Counted from the stretch's first letter, positions 1 to 9,684 are shown. The stretch: 64,000 nt of DNA from Pseudotabrizicola sp. (GCF_030684215.1 NZ_JAUXOV010000029.1:44066-108065), one strand, 5' to 3'. The notes: a model not told the origin generated them from the sequence alone. Numbers and translations are program-made.

Positions 1-405
1 ACGCATCCCCTTGGAATAGGTCCCGATCCGGCGGCGGGCGGCGTGGGCGAGGCCGACCACTTCCAACAGGCCCATGGCAAGTCGCGGGCGTTCACCGCGC
101 AACGACAGGTAATGGCGGACCTGTTCCTCACCCGTGAGGGCGGGGTGGAAAGCCACATTTTCCGGTAGATAAGCCACCGCCCGGCGGGCAGCAGTCGACC
201 CCGGTGCTGCGTCGCAGATCGTGACCTTGCCGCCCGTCGCCGGAATGAGGCCCAGAATGATCTTCATCAGTGTCGATTTCCCGGCGCCGTTATGGCCCAG
301 CAGCGCCACCCGCTCACCGGGTGCGACAGTGAGGCTGACCCCGGTCAGGGCCGCCACCTCACCAAAGCGCTTAGTGAGATCCGAGATCGTCAAGGTCGAT
401 GTCAT
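1..405 (-). CDS. nosF: NosF, ABC transporter ATP-binding protein (partial, C-terminus outside window)
   Basis: ATPase of the NosDFY complex, which supports copper-site maturation of nitrous oxide reductase. The visible N-terminal 135 residues contain a Walker A motif (GHNGAGKST, about residues 37-45) and start MTSTLTISDL; the ABC signature lies beyond the window edge. The start ATG at 405 lies inside the end of nosD, so the two genes overlap by 35 bp, which suggests translational coupling in a nosRZDF order. NosY and NosL would be expected beyond position 1. Identity rests on the fold plus the nos context. Confidence 0.92.
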   Translation of the reverse strand, partial: MTSTLTISDLTKRFGEVAALTGVSLTVAPGERVALLGHNGAGKSTLMKIILGLIPATGGKVTICDAAPGSTAARRAVAYLPENVAFHPALTGEEQVRHYLSLRGERPRLAMGLLEVVGLAHAARRRIGTYSKGMR

Positions 406-1699
406 CGTTTGTGCCTTTGGTCCAACGCCCTGCAACCTCGGCCTCAAAGACCGCAACGGAGTCTGGAACGGGAATGATAATGGGCTGCATCAGGGGGTGG
501 CTGTCGGTTACACCGCCCGGCATGACGGCCGGGAAAGACGACTGTGACCAGCGGATGAGTTGCACGGCAGGAGAGCCGGTCAGAAGAGCGGCGGCGGGTT
601 GCGACCAGAGGATATGGTCCATCAGGTCATTGGGTCGAAAGACGCCATCGGCGATGCCATCACCGTTCAGATCGAAAGCGGGATGGTCGGACCAGAAGTT
701 GCCGCGCCCCTCATGGCTCCACTCCATGTGGCGGGTGCCGACGTATTTGACCTGCTCCTGATTGCCGAGAAAGCTGTTTCCCGTCAGCAGGTTGCGTTCA
801 GACCCGGCGGTAAAGTGGATGCCGATGCCGCAGCCTTCAAAGCGGTTCCGGAAGATCAGGTTCTTGTGGGCATTGTAGATGAAGAGGCATTTCCTGGTGC
901 CACCACGCACCAGATTGCCTGCAACGTCGGCCCCGTTGGCAAAGTTCAGCATGACCCCGTGTTCGCGGTCGCCGAGGCTGAGGTTATCCTTCACCACGAC
1001 GCGGTCGGAGAACATGATGGCAAAACCCAAATGGTTGCCGATGCTCACGTTGCCTGAAACCTCGCTGTCGTGAGTGTACATGTAGTGGACGGCAAAGCGC
1101 AGATCGCGGAACAGATTTCCCCGGTAGGTGCCCTTTTTCGAGGCATTCGAGAATATCCCGTCGCGGCCGTAGCGGACGGTATTGCCTTCGATCACAGTGC
1201 CGGGGCTGTTCCAGACATAGAACCCGTTGCCGCGTTCGTTCATCCGGTGGTTTCTGCGGCCTTCGATCACATTGCCACGCACGATGCTGTCAAGCCCGCC
1301 ATGCACGTCAACGCCGTGCAGATTGTCGGTAAGCCGGTTGCCTTCGATCCGCGAGCGGTCGGCCCCTTTGACGATCTTGATGCCGGAATCGATCTCGGTG
1401 TGGTCGGTGCCGGATCCGGTCACGTGAAGACCCGTCAGCACCACGTCATCGCCGGTGATGGTGATAACGGTGCCCTGCCCCGCCCCGTCGACCGTTGCAC
1501 GGCCGTCGCCTTGCAACGTCAGGGTTCGGTCGATGATGACGGGGCCAAGATAGGCCCCGCCGGAAAGCAGCAACACATCGCCGGGGTCTGCCCCGGCGAT
1601 GGCTGCAGCCAATGAGCCTGCGCCCGGCTCGACATGCACCTCCGCCGCCCAGAGCGGCGTTGAAAGCATGGCAAACAAGGCAATCAGGCGCGCAAACAT
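371..1699 (-). CDS. nosD: NosD, periplasmic copper-binding/maturation protein
   Basis: Periplasmic right-handed beta-helix protein that works with the NosFY ABC transporter in building the CuZ site of NosZ. The 442-residue form starts at MFARLIALFAML, giving a clear signal peptide ending near LWAAE. An in-frame start farther upstream would add 24 residues running into nosZ and would hide the signal peptide. Repeated short beta-helix turns with NxxxxxxxGI/GV patterns (for example GNRLTDNLHGVDVHG) fill residues about 100-330. It begins 5 bp after the nosZ stop and overlaps nosF by 35 bp. Confidence 0.93.
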   Translation of the reverse strand: MFARLIALFAMLSTPLWAAEVHVEPGAGSLAAAIAGADPGDVLLLSGGAYLGPVIIDRTLTLQGDGRATVDGAGQGTVITITGDDVVLTGLHVTGSGTDHTEIDSGIKIVKGADRSRIEGNRLTDNLHGVDVHGGLDSIVRGNVIEGRRNHRMNERGNGFYVWNSPGTVIEGNTVRYGRDGIFSNASKKGTYRGNLFRDLRFAVHYMYTHDSEVSGNVSIGNHLGFAIMFSDRVVVKDNLSLGDREHGVMLNFANGADVAGNLVRGGTRKCLFIYNAHKNLIFRNRFEGCGIGIHFTAGSERNLLTGNSFLGNQEQVKYVGTRHMEWSHEGRGNFWSDHPAFDLNGDGIADGVFRPNDLMDHILWSQPAAALLTGSPAVQLIRWSQSSFPAVMPGGVTDSHPLMQPIIIPVPDSVAVFEAEVAGRWTKGTNDDIDLDDLGSH

Positions 1700-1704
1700 C
1701 AGTC

Positions 1705-3657
1705 TCAGGCTCCCGAAGGTTCCACAAACATCCGGCCGCGCATCTCCATGTGAAGGGCGTGGCAGAACCACTGGCAGTAGTACCAGTAGACCCCGGCCTG
1801 AGCCGCGGTGAAGGTGATAGATGCCGTTGCCAGCGGCCCGACTTCCATCGCCACACCATGATTGCCAAGCGTGAAGCCGTGGGTCAGGTCGTCAATGTCA
1901 TCCAGATTGGTGCAGATCACTGTGACTTCGTCGCCTTCCTTCACAGTGAAGGTTTCGAGGGAAAACGCAGGTGCCTGGCTGGTCATGTAGACACGGACCT
2001 TCTTCGGATCGTCTTTGTCGCGGATCACCGCATCGGTCCAGTCGTCCAGGTCCACGCCATCGGCCTCAGCCTGGGTACGGGTTTCGGCCCACATCACATC
2101 ATCACGCTTCCACGCGGAAAGCGGGTTCACCCGGGAAGCAACCACGGCAATCGCATCATGCGGTTCGGCGAAGGCAGGTCCGTCGTGAACGATGACCATC
2201 TTGTCGCCTGAAATGTCGATCAGCTGATCGTTTTCGGGCTTCAGCGGGCCGACGTTCAGGAAGCGATCCTTGCTGAACTTGCTCAGGCAGACCAGCCAGT
2301 TGTTCTCGGCTTCCAGCGTTTCGCCCATCACCGTCTTCAGGTGGCCGGGCTGGTAGTGCACATCAAGTTTGTCCTTGATCGGGTCGATCGCTTCACCCGC
2401 ATAGGCCTTGATCGCGTCCTCAATGCTCCACTTGACCACCTGACTGTCGAGGAAGAGCGAGGTATAGGCAAAGCCGCGCCCGTCAAAAGCGGTGTGCAAG
2501 GGGCCGAGGCCCAGTTCGGGTTCGGCCACCACGGTGCTGCGCGGATCAATGTCGCTGGTGAACAGCGCATCGAACCGGGTCACATCCAGCACGGTGACGG
2601 TGGGCGACAGCTTGCCGGCGATGCAAAGGTGCTTCTTGTCAGGCGCCATATTGCAGCCGTGTGGGTTGTTGGCGATGGGAATATAGCGGGTGAATTGGCT
2701 TTTCGCCTCTTTGCGTCCGTCCAGCACGCGGACGCCATTCAGTTCCTGCCCCTCACCTGCGGCGACGGCCCTTTCGATCTCGGCGATGTTGAAGACGACG
2801 ACATGGTCCATTTCGGCGGCGGTCATGTCGGACAGCGTCATGCCCATTTCGCTGTTGTAAGATGTCGAGAAGGCCCATTTGCCTTCATAGTCGGCATCGC
2901 AGTTGTCGAGGTTGCCGCTGACGATCACCTGCCAGGCCGGGGTCCAGCTGGCGCTGTCGACGGCGGTGAAAATGTTCACATAGGTCGAGACATCCTGCAT
3001 CGTGGAGCCGTCGTTGACCAGCGGGGCCTCATCCTCGCCGTTGCAGAAGACATAGGTGGATTTCGGGAATTTCTGCGGGCGCAGGCCGTGGATGGCCTTT
3101 GCGTTCGGGACTTCCAGGATGGCGTCGCATTTCATCACGTCGGTGCGAACGCGGGCGACGCGGGTGTTGGCTTTGTCGTTCATGAACAGATACTGGCCGT
3201 CATACTTGCCGTCTGCGAACGACATGTGGACGTGGTGAAGATCGCCCTGATCGTGGATCTTCTTGCCGTTGGCTTCGAGGTATTTCTTCGTCTTGTCGGT
3301 CATCGTCCGTTGGTGGATGCGGATCGATTCATTGGTAGACCCCCAGCCGGTGGCCGAGCAGCGGTTGAAAACCGGCACGCGCATCAGTTCACGCATGGAC
3401 GGGATGCCAAGGATACGCATCTCGCCCGACTGACCCGAGGACCAGAAGCCGTAATGCGTGTCCAACTGGCCGGGGGCCACGCTGTATCCTTCGCCAGCCG
3501 CCAGCGCGGCACCGGATGAGGCAAGCGTCGCCCCGCCGAAAAGCCCGCCAGTCAGGGCAAGGCGACCTCCGCCCAGGGTGCCAGCAATTGCGGCCCCTCC
3601 GGCGGTGGCACCCAGCATTGCGCGGCGGGAAAGACCAGTCTTGTGTTCCTGTGTCAT
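1705..3657 (-). CDS. nosZ: NosZ, nitrous-oxide reductase
   Basis: Terminal enzyme of denitrification, reducing N2O to N2 in the periplasm. The 650-residue protein begins with a twin-arginine signal ([13 protein letters not shown]), marking a clade I, Tat-exported enzyme. A seven-bladed propeller region supplies the CuZ histidines. The C-terminal cupredoxin has the complete CuA set C628-x3-C632-x3-H636-x2-M639. It lies 14 bp after nosR and 5 bp before nosD. The length and both copper domains are intact, so it should be functional. Confidence 0.98.
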   Translation of the reverse strand: MTQEHKTGLSRRAMLGATAGGAAIAGTLGGGRLALTGGLFGGATLASSGAALAAGEGYSVAPGQLDTHYGFWSSGQSGEMRILGIPSMRELMRVPVFNRCSATGWGSTNESIRIHQRTMTDKTKKYLEANGKKIHDQGDLHHVHMSFADGKYDGQYLFMNDKANTRVARVRTDVMKCDAILEVPNAKAIHGLRPQKFPKSTYVFCNGEDEAPLVNDGSTMQDVSTYVNIFTAVDSASWTPAWQVIVSGNLDNCDADYEGKWAFSTSYNSEMGMTLSDMTAAEMDHVVVFNIAEIERAVAAGEGQELNGVRVLDGRKEAKSQFTRYIPIANNPHGCNMAPDKKHLCIAGKLSPTVTVLDVTRFDALFTSDIDPRSTVVAEPELGLGPLHTAFDGRGFAYTSLFLDSQVVKWSIEDAIKAYAGEAIDPIKDKLDVHYQPGHLKTVMGETLEAENNWLVCLSKFSKDRFLNVGPLKPENDQLIDISGDKMVIVHDGPAFAEPHDAIAVVASRVNPLSAWKRDDVMWAETRTQAEADGVDLDDWTDAVIRDKDDPKKVRVYMTSQAPAFSLETFTVKEGDEVTVICTNLDDIDDLTHGFTLGNHGVAMEVGPLATASITFTAAQAGVYWYYCQWFCHALHMEMRGRMFVEPSGA

Positions 3658-3671
3658 TCTCGGAACTCCTT

Positions 3672-5849
3672 TTATTCAGCAGGTTGCGTGTTGGGGTGGT
3701 TCGGGTGCCCGGAAACGTCGCGGGAAGCGGCGACCGTTTCTCTCCGCTTCATCTTCTTGATCACGACCGGGCAGATGGTTTTCGACTGATACAGGACCTG
3801 GCAATGCAGGCAGTTCACACACTCGTTCGGGTTGATCTCACCAGTGGGGTGAATCGCCTGTACGGGGCACTGGTTGGCGCAGCTCTGGCATGGGTTGCCG
3901 CATTCCTTGTAACGCTTCAGCCAGTCGAACATCCGCATCCGCGCCGGGATCGCCAATGCAGCCCCGAGCGGGCAAAGGTAGCGGCAATAGAACCGCTCGA
4001 CGAACAGACCAGCGGCAAGCAGCGCCAGCGCATAGGCCACGAACGGCCAAGTGCGGACAAATTTCAGGACAATCGCGGTCTTGAACGGTTCGACCTCGGC
4101 GAAGCGTTCGGCCTGTTCGATGCTCATCAGACTGACGCCGAAGAGGCCGAGGAAGATCATGTATTTGATCGGCCAAAGGCGCTCATGAAGGCCCCAGGGA
4201 AGCGTCCATTGCGGCACGCGCAGCCCCCGGGCGATGCGGTTGGTGATTTCCTGCAGCGCGCCAAACGGGCAGAGCCAACCGCAATAGGCCCCACGCCCCC
4301 AGAAAAGGAGTGCGACGGCAATCGAGAACCAAAGGATGAAGGTCAGCGGGTCCAGAAGGAAAGCCTGCCAACTGAAGCCGCTGACCAGCGCGCCGAACAA
4401 GGCCATCAGGTTGACGACCGAAAGCTGCGCATTGGCATACCAACCAAGGAAAAACAGAGTGAAGGTCAGGAACCCCATGCGGAACCAGAAGAAGGCGCGG
4501 GCGTTCCGGGTGGCGATGCTTTGGAAAAAGAAAACCAGCGTCAGGACCGCAAGCATCGCCACCGTGATCGCGATTTCAACCTGCTTGTCTGCCCAGATGC
4601 GCTTCCAAAGGGCCTGATGGGCAGCGGATTCAGCTTGATCGGTGACGTCGGCCACAGCTCCGGCGGCCTCCGACACCGGGGGCGCGGCGACAGCGCGAAG
4701 GTATCCCTGCGGCAGTTGGTAGCCCAGATCGAAGGTGGTGAAGACTTTTTCGATGGGTCCGACTTCGCGGTGTACCAAAAGCTGCAGGCGGAAGGGTTTC
4801 GTCGGGTCAAAGCCGACATCGGCCGGGATCTTGAACAGATCTGTCTCGGTGAATTCGGGCGTGCCGTCGGCAACAACCGAGCCCAGCCGCTTGTGCATCT
4901 TGTCGCGAAAGCGAACCGAGACATCGTCCTGGATCAGGACAATGCGGTCGAAAATGCCGCCACGGACATAGCCCGAGCCTTTGTAGCTGTAGATCCCCCT
5001 GCCAACGACGACGAGAGCGTGCTCTCCCGGTTGCAGCCAGGTGGTCAGGTTCGCTGCCTCGCCGTCGCCCAGTATCGCCCTGCCAATGGAGGCATGTGAC
5101 ACAAGAGCGGTCTGCATCTCGATGAAAGTGGTCCCAGGCGGCTCGGTCAGAGCGCGGGCGATGGCACGTTCATCACCCAGCGCCGCAAAAGCGGCATTGA
5201 CCTGCCCCACATCCAGCGAAAGGCGACGCAGCGTGCCGTCGCCCTCCAGCGTCGTCCAGTCGGCTGCCGCGTTTGCATCGGGGTTCAACTCGAACGTGGG
5301 GCCGACGGGCGCGGCATTGGGGGTCAACCCGCCAAGCCCAAGCGCCCGCGCCACTTTCAGTCCGGCTCTTACGATGGAGTCGTCTATGACCATCACCGTG
5401 ACAGTCGCGCCCGAGATGATGTCCAACTCATGCGCCGTGCCGCCGGATTTCGCTTCCGCCACAAGATCAAGGCCGACATAACCGGCAACCACGGCCGCCA
5501 TCTTCGCTTCGGGAATCCCGATCAGCACGATAGGTTCTGAATGCTTGACGAGCTTCAATCCCGCCACACGCGCATCCTTGTCAACAGCAACCAGCGTATG
5601 GATCGGTTTGCCAGAATAGCCGGTTGTGGAAACGAAGTCCGATGTGACAAATGCCCAAGCGATGGTTTCACCGGCCTTGGTCACAGGGGCGACGGGCGCA
5701 TCCGGCAGCACCGCACCATATGCATCGGCTCCGGGCACAAGATCACCCGCGGGCACTTCGGAAAGAAAGTGTGGCAGGATGGTCTCGGCCGCTGCCGAAG
5801 ATGTCGAAAGCAGGACACCAAGTAAAACAACCCGAGCGAGCGCCAGCAT
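3672..5849 (-). CDS. nosR: NosR, membrane flavo-iron-sulfur protein for N2O reductase
   Basis: Polytopic protein thought to feed electrons to NosZ and needed for nosZ expression. An N-terminal signal/TM ([14 protein letters not shown]) precedes a periplasmic FMN-binding domain with a flavinylation-type motif (SGATVT). After it come several TM helices carrying two CxxxCP motifs ([16 protein letters not shown]), then two [4Fe-4S] ferredoxin clusters near the C-terminus ([13 protein letters not shown] and CVNCLHC). I chose the ATG at 5849 (725 aa) because it opens the signal peptide. In-frame ATGs at 5885 and 5921 are alternatives. A start at 6086 is unlikely because the NNR box lies inside that stretch. 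Confidence 0.95.
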   Translation of the reverse strand: MLALARVVLLGVLLSTSSAAAETILPHFLSEVPAGDLVPGADAYGAVLPDAPVAPVTKAGETIAWAFVTSDFVSTTGYSGKPIHTLVAVDKDARVAGLKLVKHSEPIVLIGIPEAKMAAVVAGYVGLDLVAEAKSGGTAHELDIISGATVTVMVIDDSIVRAGLKVARALGLGGLTPNAAPVGPTFELNPDANAAADWTTLEGDGTLRRLSLDVGQVNAAFAALGDERAIARALTEPPGTTFIEMQTALVSHASIGRAILGDGEAANLTTWLQPGEHALVVVGRGIYSYKGSGYVRGGIFDRIVLIQDDVSVRFRDKMHKRLGSVVADGTPEFTETDLFKIPADVGFDPTKPFRLQLLVHREVGPIEKVFTTFDLGYQLPQGYLRAVAAPPVSEAAGAVADVTDQAESAAHQALWKRIWADKQVEIAITVAMLAVLTLVFFFQSIATRNARAFFWFRMGFLTFTLFFLGWYANAQLSVVNLMALFGALVSGFSWQAFLLDPLTFILWFSIAVALLFWGRGAYCGWLCPFGALQEITNRIARGLRVPQWTLPWGLHERLWPIKYMIFLGLFGVSLMSIEQAERFAEVEPFKTAIVLKFVRTWPFVAYALALLAAGLFVERFYCRYLCPLGAALAIPARMRMFDWLKRYKECGNPCQSCANQCPVQAIHPTGEINPNECVNCLHCQVLYQSKTICPVVIKKMKRRETVAASRDVSGHPNHPNTQPAE

Positions 5850-6056
5850 CGGGTGCGCTGTGTCGCCGTCGCTATGGCGCAGCATCGAGGGGTAGCGGAA
5901 GCATCGACTCAAGCTAATCATGTTCAGGCGTATCCATTTGAACGACCGGACTGCCCGCTGTGCTGTTTCGTCCTGTGGCTGGGTACAGGACGAGCCAAAA
6001 CCGGGAGAAGCACGCTCAACACCGTCAGTGGATACGCTGTTTCTCCACGCGCAACG

Positions 6057-6070
6057 TTGTTGTGGAACAA
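6057..6070 (-). promoter_or_regulatory. NNR/DNR-type box upstream of nosR
   Basis: TTGTTGTGGAACAA is a perfect 5-4-5 inverted repeat with the TTGT/ACAA ends typical of NO-responsive NnrR/DnrR operators. With an activator centred at -41.5, transcription toward nosR would start near 6022, leaving a leader of about 100-170 nt depending on the start codon. Confidence 0.7.
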
Positions 6071-6231
6071 ACTTCGGCGCGATCAAATGCGCGCGCTGGC
6101 TGCGGCATATGATTGATTAAAAACGAAAAGGCCGACAGCGGTGGCGACACGTTCTAACAGTGACGACCAAAACGATTGCGCACGGCAAGGCTATGCCCCA
6201 TGGCGCATTGGGGGGCTTGTACCCTATTGGC

Positions 6232-6429
6232 TCATGACGGGCCCTCCTTGTCGTGGTAAGGTCTGGTAGCCCTGCGCAGGGCTAGGCCGAGGGCGAGAAA
6301 CAGCGCCGCGCCAAAGCCCCAGACCCAGGCATAGCCGATCATGCCGCTCCAGGGCGCAAGCGCGTATGCCAGCGCCAGCACCGCCCAAACAGTGGCCACG
6401 GTGAAGATGAGGGTGATGTCGAATTTCAT
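6232..6429 (-). CDS. small two-helix membrane protein (65 aa)
   Basis: Encodes MKFDITLIF... with two predicted TM helices (about residues 6-25 and 30-50) and a basic/acidic tail ending DKEGPS. A good Shine-Dalgarno (AAGGAGACTGAT before the ATG) fixes the start. It lies 16 bp downstream of the heme-copper subunit I gene, so it may be a small accessory subunit, like the subunit IV peptides of other oxidases. No family was recognised. Confidence 0.7.
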   Translation of the reverse strand: MKFDITLIFTVATVWAVLALAYALAPWSGMIGYAWVWGFGAALFLALGLALRRATRPYHDKEGPS

Positions 6430-6445
6430 ATCAGTCTCCTTTTGT

Positions 6446-8089
6446 TTAGTGGCCATGCCCGGCGCCCACCGCCTCGACCGGCAGCGCGCGCATCGTCTCG
6501 AATCCAAGCGTTGTGGCCCCATACATTCCGATCACGATGATCAGAACGCCGAGAGGGCCGACCAAAGCGGCCGCGCCCGGACGTGGCGGGGTCGTTCCAT
6601 CCCATCGCGACGAACAGGTTGGTGCCGCCCTGCTGCCGATCAACGATCCAGCGACCGAAAGGGCAAAGACCGTCAAGGCCAGCGCCATGACCAGCCCACC
6701 CGCCGCAACCCACCCCATCAGCGATGACCAGAGCGGGGGTGCCTCGCCGCCGTAGCCCGCGTCGATCACCCGGCGCGGCACACCCAGATAACCCGCCGCG
6801 ACACCGGCGCCACCAAAGGCCAGCAACCCCAGCGTCGTCAGATGCGGCGTGAACCGCGCCAACCCCGGCATTGCCAGGCCGCGCCCGGTCAGCGCGGGCA
6901 GGATCAGGGCAAGTGCCGCGAGGAAGCTCAACGAGACCGTGCCAACGGTGAAAAAGTGGAAATACCCCGGCACGAAGAAGGTGTCCGACAGAAGCGGTGC
7001 GAGGTCTGCCTGGATCAGCGCGAAGGCGAGCACGATGCCGAAACCCATGTTGAGCACCGCGAAGCCCGCCGCCGCCATCGCTGGCTCACGCCAGGGCAGC
7101 ATCCGGATCCAGCCGAACAGCCCCCGCCCGCCACGGGCGCGTGCATGCACCTCAAGCGAGGCGATGATGATCAGGAAGGCGGTGAGGGTCGGAACGCTGA
7201 CAAAAAGCGACAGCAGCGATCCCGCGATCCGCACTGCGCCCGGCAGATCCGGCTCCAGAAACATGTGATAAAGCGAGGTCGGCGGTACGAAGACGAGATA
7301 GGCGGCGAAGACGAGCTTCGAGAAGCGCGCCCCAAAGATCGACTTCACGCCGACCACCTCCTGCATCAGCACATACCAGACGATGACCGTAGCCATCAGC
7401 GGCAGATAATGCATGTTGTGAAAAACGATGTGCCAATTGGTGCCGTGATTTGCGGGGATCTCACCCAGACCCAGTGCCCACAAGACGCCCGGCGCGAAAA
7501 CGTAGATCATGGCGAATCCGCTGACCATCAGGAACCCCGCCCAAGTGAAGAGCGCAAAGCCCACCGCCGAGAATTCGCCCACGCGCCGGACGGCCGCGAG
7601 GAGCGTGGCCACCCCCGCCGCGGGAATCGCGATCAGCCCGAGGCCCAGAAGGATGTAGCCCGCGTTGAAAGCCGCCAGCCGACCGGGTTCATGTGCGGCC
7701 AGCTGGGGATTACCGTCATAAAGCAGCGGCGTGCCGCCGGTGGCCGCGCCAAGCGAGAGCGCCATGCCGGCAAGGATCAGCCCGAATCCGGCCCAGCCGA
7801 GCGCGCGCCCTGCCAGTCCGCGCCCGCCTTCGCCTGCGGCCAGTGCCAGCAGGATCGCGCCCTGCACCAGAAAGAGCCAATAGAAGAAGATGCCGACACC
7901 GTGCAGGGTCAGAAGTCGGTAGCCCGCTTCCGGCAGCAGGTCGATCCAGCCCGCCCGCGCCAGCGCCACGCCGACGCCCCCGGAGATGCCGCCCAGGAAC
8001 ACCAGCAGTGCCACGCCAGACATCGCCTGCAACAGCCAGCGGTCAACGGGTGAAAGGGTGGCCAGTCGGTCACGAAGAGGCCCGCTCAT
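6446..8089 (-). CDS. heme-copper oxidase/NO-reductase-type subunit I with a non-canonical active site
   Basis: A 547-residue, 12-or-more-TM protein of the heme-copper superfamily. The low-spin heme ligand in TM2 is present (LHGVG, H63). TM6 has WHIVFHNMHYLP with H220, H224, H227 and Y228. The TM7 HH pair reads Y274-H275, and the TM10 H-x-H pair reads Y376-F-H378. For comparison, CcoN in this same window has H122, H271, H321/H322 and H409/H411, and NorB has H53, H186, H237/H238 and H326/H328. The H224-to-H275 spacing of 51 equals that in CcoN. The protein therefore lacks one CuB-site and one TM10 histidine. Its start overlaps the CuA subunit stop by 4 bp. It could be an NO reductase of the CuA-containing type (sNOR/NorSY-like) or a divergent oxidase. 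Confidence 0.75.
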   Translation of the reverse strand: MSGPLRDRLATLSPVDRWLLQAMSGVALLVFLGGISGGVGVALARAGWIDLLPEAGYRLLTLHGVGIFFYWLFLVQGAILLALAAGEGGRGLAGRALGWAGFGLILAGMALSLGAATGGTPLLYDGNPQLAAHEPGRLAAFNAGYILLGLGLIAIPAAGVATLLAAVRRVGEFSAVGFALFTWAGFLMVSGFAMIYVFAPGVLWALGLGEIPANHGTNWHIVFHNMHYLPLMATVIVWYVLMQEVVGVKSIFGARFSKLVFAAYLVFVPPTSLYHMFLEPDLPGAVRIAGSLLSLFVSVPTLTAFLIIIASLEVHARARGGRGLFGWIRMLPWREPAMAAAGFAVLNMGFGIVLAFALIQADLAPLLSDTFFVPGYFHFFTVGTVSLSFLAALALILPALTGRGLAMPGLARFTPHLTTLGLLAFGGAGVAAGYLGVPRRVIDAGYGGEAPPLWSSLMGWVAAGGLVMALALTVFALSVAGSLIGSRAAPTCSSRWDGTTPPRPGAAALVGPLGVLIIVIGMYGATTLGFETMRALPVEAVGAGHGH

Positions 8090-8811
8090 GTCGCACCGCC
8101 TTCCGTCACGCTGAGGCGCGCCTGCATGGCGTCATGCGCCGCGCCGCAATAGACGGTACAATAAATCAGGTAGTCACCCGCCCGCCTGAAACGCATTTCG
8201 GTTTCCACCAGTAGGCCCGGCCGCAGGCGGATCATCCGCCCGCCACGCCCGAACTGGATTGAGGCCCCGTGCGCCACATCAGTCGCCATCATCCGAAAGC
8301 GGTAGGGTTGGTTCACTTCCAAACGCAGATGCCAGGGCTCGAAGTTGAACTGCGCCGCCTGGAGCCAGATGTCGATCGGTGCGGCATTGTCATTGGCATG
8401 CGGGTCGAGGCCGGATTGGGTACCATGATCCGCTGGCCCATGGTCGCCGTGATCGACCTGCGCCACTGGCGCATGCCTGGCATGCGGATCATGTTGCGCC
8501 TGATCGGCCATGGCGTCATGCCCAGCTTCCTCAGCAAGGGGACGCACGCTGCCGTCGGCCTCGCCGAAGCGCTGAATGAACGCCTGTAGCCGTGCCTCGA
8601 AAGCTTCGGGCGTCAGCGCATCAGGTCCCTGATCCGCATGGGTGCCTTGACCGGCGGCGCCGACTGCATCCTCAGTATGCGTGACACCGAAGAGCGCCAG
8701 CGGGCCAGGGGCCGCGCCGTAACCGACCCATAAGCCGTAAAGTGCGGTACCGCCGAACCCCGCTGCGGCCAGAAAGCCTCGGCGGGTCGTGAAGTGATGT
8801 TGATTGGACAT
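8086..8811 (-). CDS. CuA-containing cytochrome c oxidase subunit II-like protein
   Basis: Electron-entry subunit for the neighbouring heme-copper protein. N-terminal residues 10-32 form a Tat-like signal or anchor (RRGFLAAAGFGG). Residues 98-138 form a His/Asp/Gly-rich linker (DHGDHGPADHG). The C-terminal cupredoxin keeps the full CuA ligand set H181, C218-x3-C222-x3-H226-x2-M229. At 241 aa the catalytic domain is compact. Four-base overlap with subunit I implies co-translation. The His-rich insertion, which could bind metal, is unusual for the family. Confidence 0.82.
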   Translation of the reverse strand: MSNQHHFTTRRGFLAAAGFGGTALYGLWVGYGAAPGPLALFGVTHTEDAVGAAGQGTHADQGPDALTPEAFEARLQAFIQRFGEADGSVRPLAEEAGHDAMADQAQHDPHARHAPVAQVDHGDHGPADHGTQSGLDPHANDNAAPIDIWLQAAQFNFEPWHLRLEVNQPYRFRMMATDVAHGASIQFGRGGRMIRLRPGLLVETEMRFRRAGDYLIYCTVYCGAAHDAMQARLSVTEGGAT

Positions 8812-8819
8812 AGGTGGAT

Positions 8820-8837
8820 ACCTTCAAATCTGAAGGT
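8820..8837. promoter_or_regulatory. perfect 7-4-7 palindrome upstream of the CuA/heme-copper operon
   Basis: ACCTTCAAATCTGAAGGT lies 9 bp before the subunit II start codon, with perfect 7-base arms around a 4-base centre. Its position overlapping the ribosome-binding region suits a repressor operator. The binding protein is unknown; one of the two NsrR/Rrf2 proteins is a candidate. Confidence 0.45.
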
Positions 8838-9054
8838 TCCGGGTCATTGGGGCAGTGCGTGTACTGGATCTTTGGACGTTCTGCCTGTGGCACCGGAACG
8901 GGTCTGTCGGACCACGCCGAAGACTCACCTCAGAACGGTGAACCAAGGCGTGATTGCCAATGATCACGGAAGACATCTGCCAACCCCAAGGTCAGCCGGA
9001 CGCCCGTGTGACAAGTGCGCAGTGCAACCCGACCGCGCCAGCCTGTCAGACCGT

Positions 9055-9441
9055 TCAAGTGAATTTGGGAGGTCGTCCGGCAGGGCCAGATCTGAGACCT
9101 GCAGGAAGGGGTGTCAGTCGCAGACCGGGACGCGCTGCGCCTGACAGCGGCGGGGCGGAAATGTCTGAGTTTCCGACCGCACACACGACGCAGTGCCCGT
9201 GAACCGAACAGGTGTCGGCGCTATGTTCTGTCCCATTGCCGCAATTTCCGGCGCGCTCCGCGATATTGTGCAACTCGCTCATGGCACCGTGGACATACTG
9301 ATGCTGAACTGGACGGGCCTCTGCGTTTGAGGTTCCCGCAAACCCGATGGCGGCTATGACCAGTGCAGCAGTTAGCCAAGACAGAACGCGCCAGCGCCTG
9401 CTCTCCGTTACCGCTCTACCGTCGTCTCGATTCGCGTCCAT
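9055..9441 (-). CDS. small secreted Cys/His-containing protein, unknown function
   Basis: The start at MDANRDDGR gives 128 residues with a signal/TM segment (about residues 20-40, ending NAEARP). A mature part follows with a cysteine/histidine cluster (GNCGNGT...DTCSVHGHCVVCAV) and a Pro/Gly-rich tail. This resembles small secreted metal-associated proteins, but no family is certain. A perfect FNR box and a matching -10 (TATCTT, complement of 9463-9468) sit exactly where a class II FNR promoter for this gene would need them, which supports it as real. It could be co-transcribed with the CuA/heme-copper pair 240 bp downstream. Confidence 0.5.
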   Translation of the reverse strand: MDANRDDGRAVTESRRWRVLSWLTAALVIAAIGFAGTSNAEARPVQHQYVHGAMSELHNIAERAGNCGNGTEHSADTCSVHGHCVVCAVGNSDISAPPLSGAARPGLRLTPLPAGLRSGPAGRPPKFT

Positions 9442-9490
9442 GACTTGCTCCCAGCACGTGTCAAGATAAGTACCCTTTAGGCTGCGGGCA

Positions 9491-9504
9491 TTGATGCAGA
9501 TCAA
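9491..9504 (-). promoter_or_regulatory. perfect FNR box
   Basis: TTGATGCAGATCAA matches the FNR consensus TTGAT-N4-ATCAA exactly. Centred at 9497.5, it predicts a minus-strand start near 9456, with a TATCTT -10 at 9463-9468. Confidence 0.75.
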
Positions 9505-9684
9505 ACGTTAATCTCCGCGACAGGCGCCGAAACGGATGCGGCTGCATTGGCAACCTTCCAGACTCTTCGACTCCCTGCATAATCGGGCAGCGTTCCACTT
9601 CCTGACTGAAATTGCTGATCCGGAAGACTTACTGCGTGTGTGCATCAGGCTGTGCGATCAGGTGGCGGCGAATGACAGATCGGG

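Noticed and set aside
2341..3519. Long plus-strand open frame (392 codons) opposite nosZ
   Set aside because: Antisense shadow of a high-GC gene; no recognisable domain, and nosZ on the other strand is certain.
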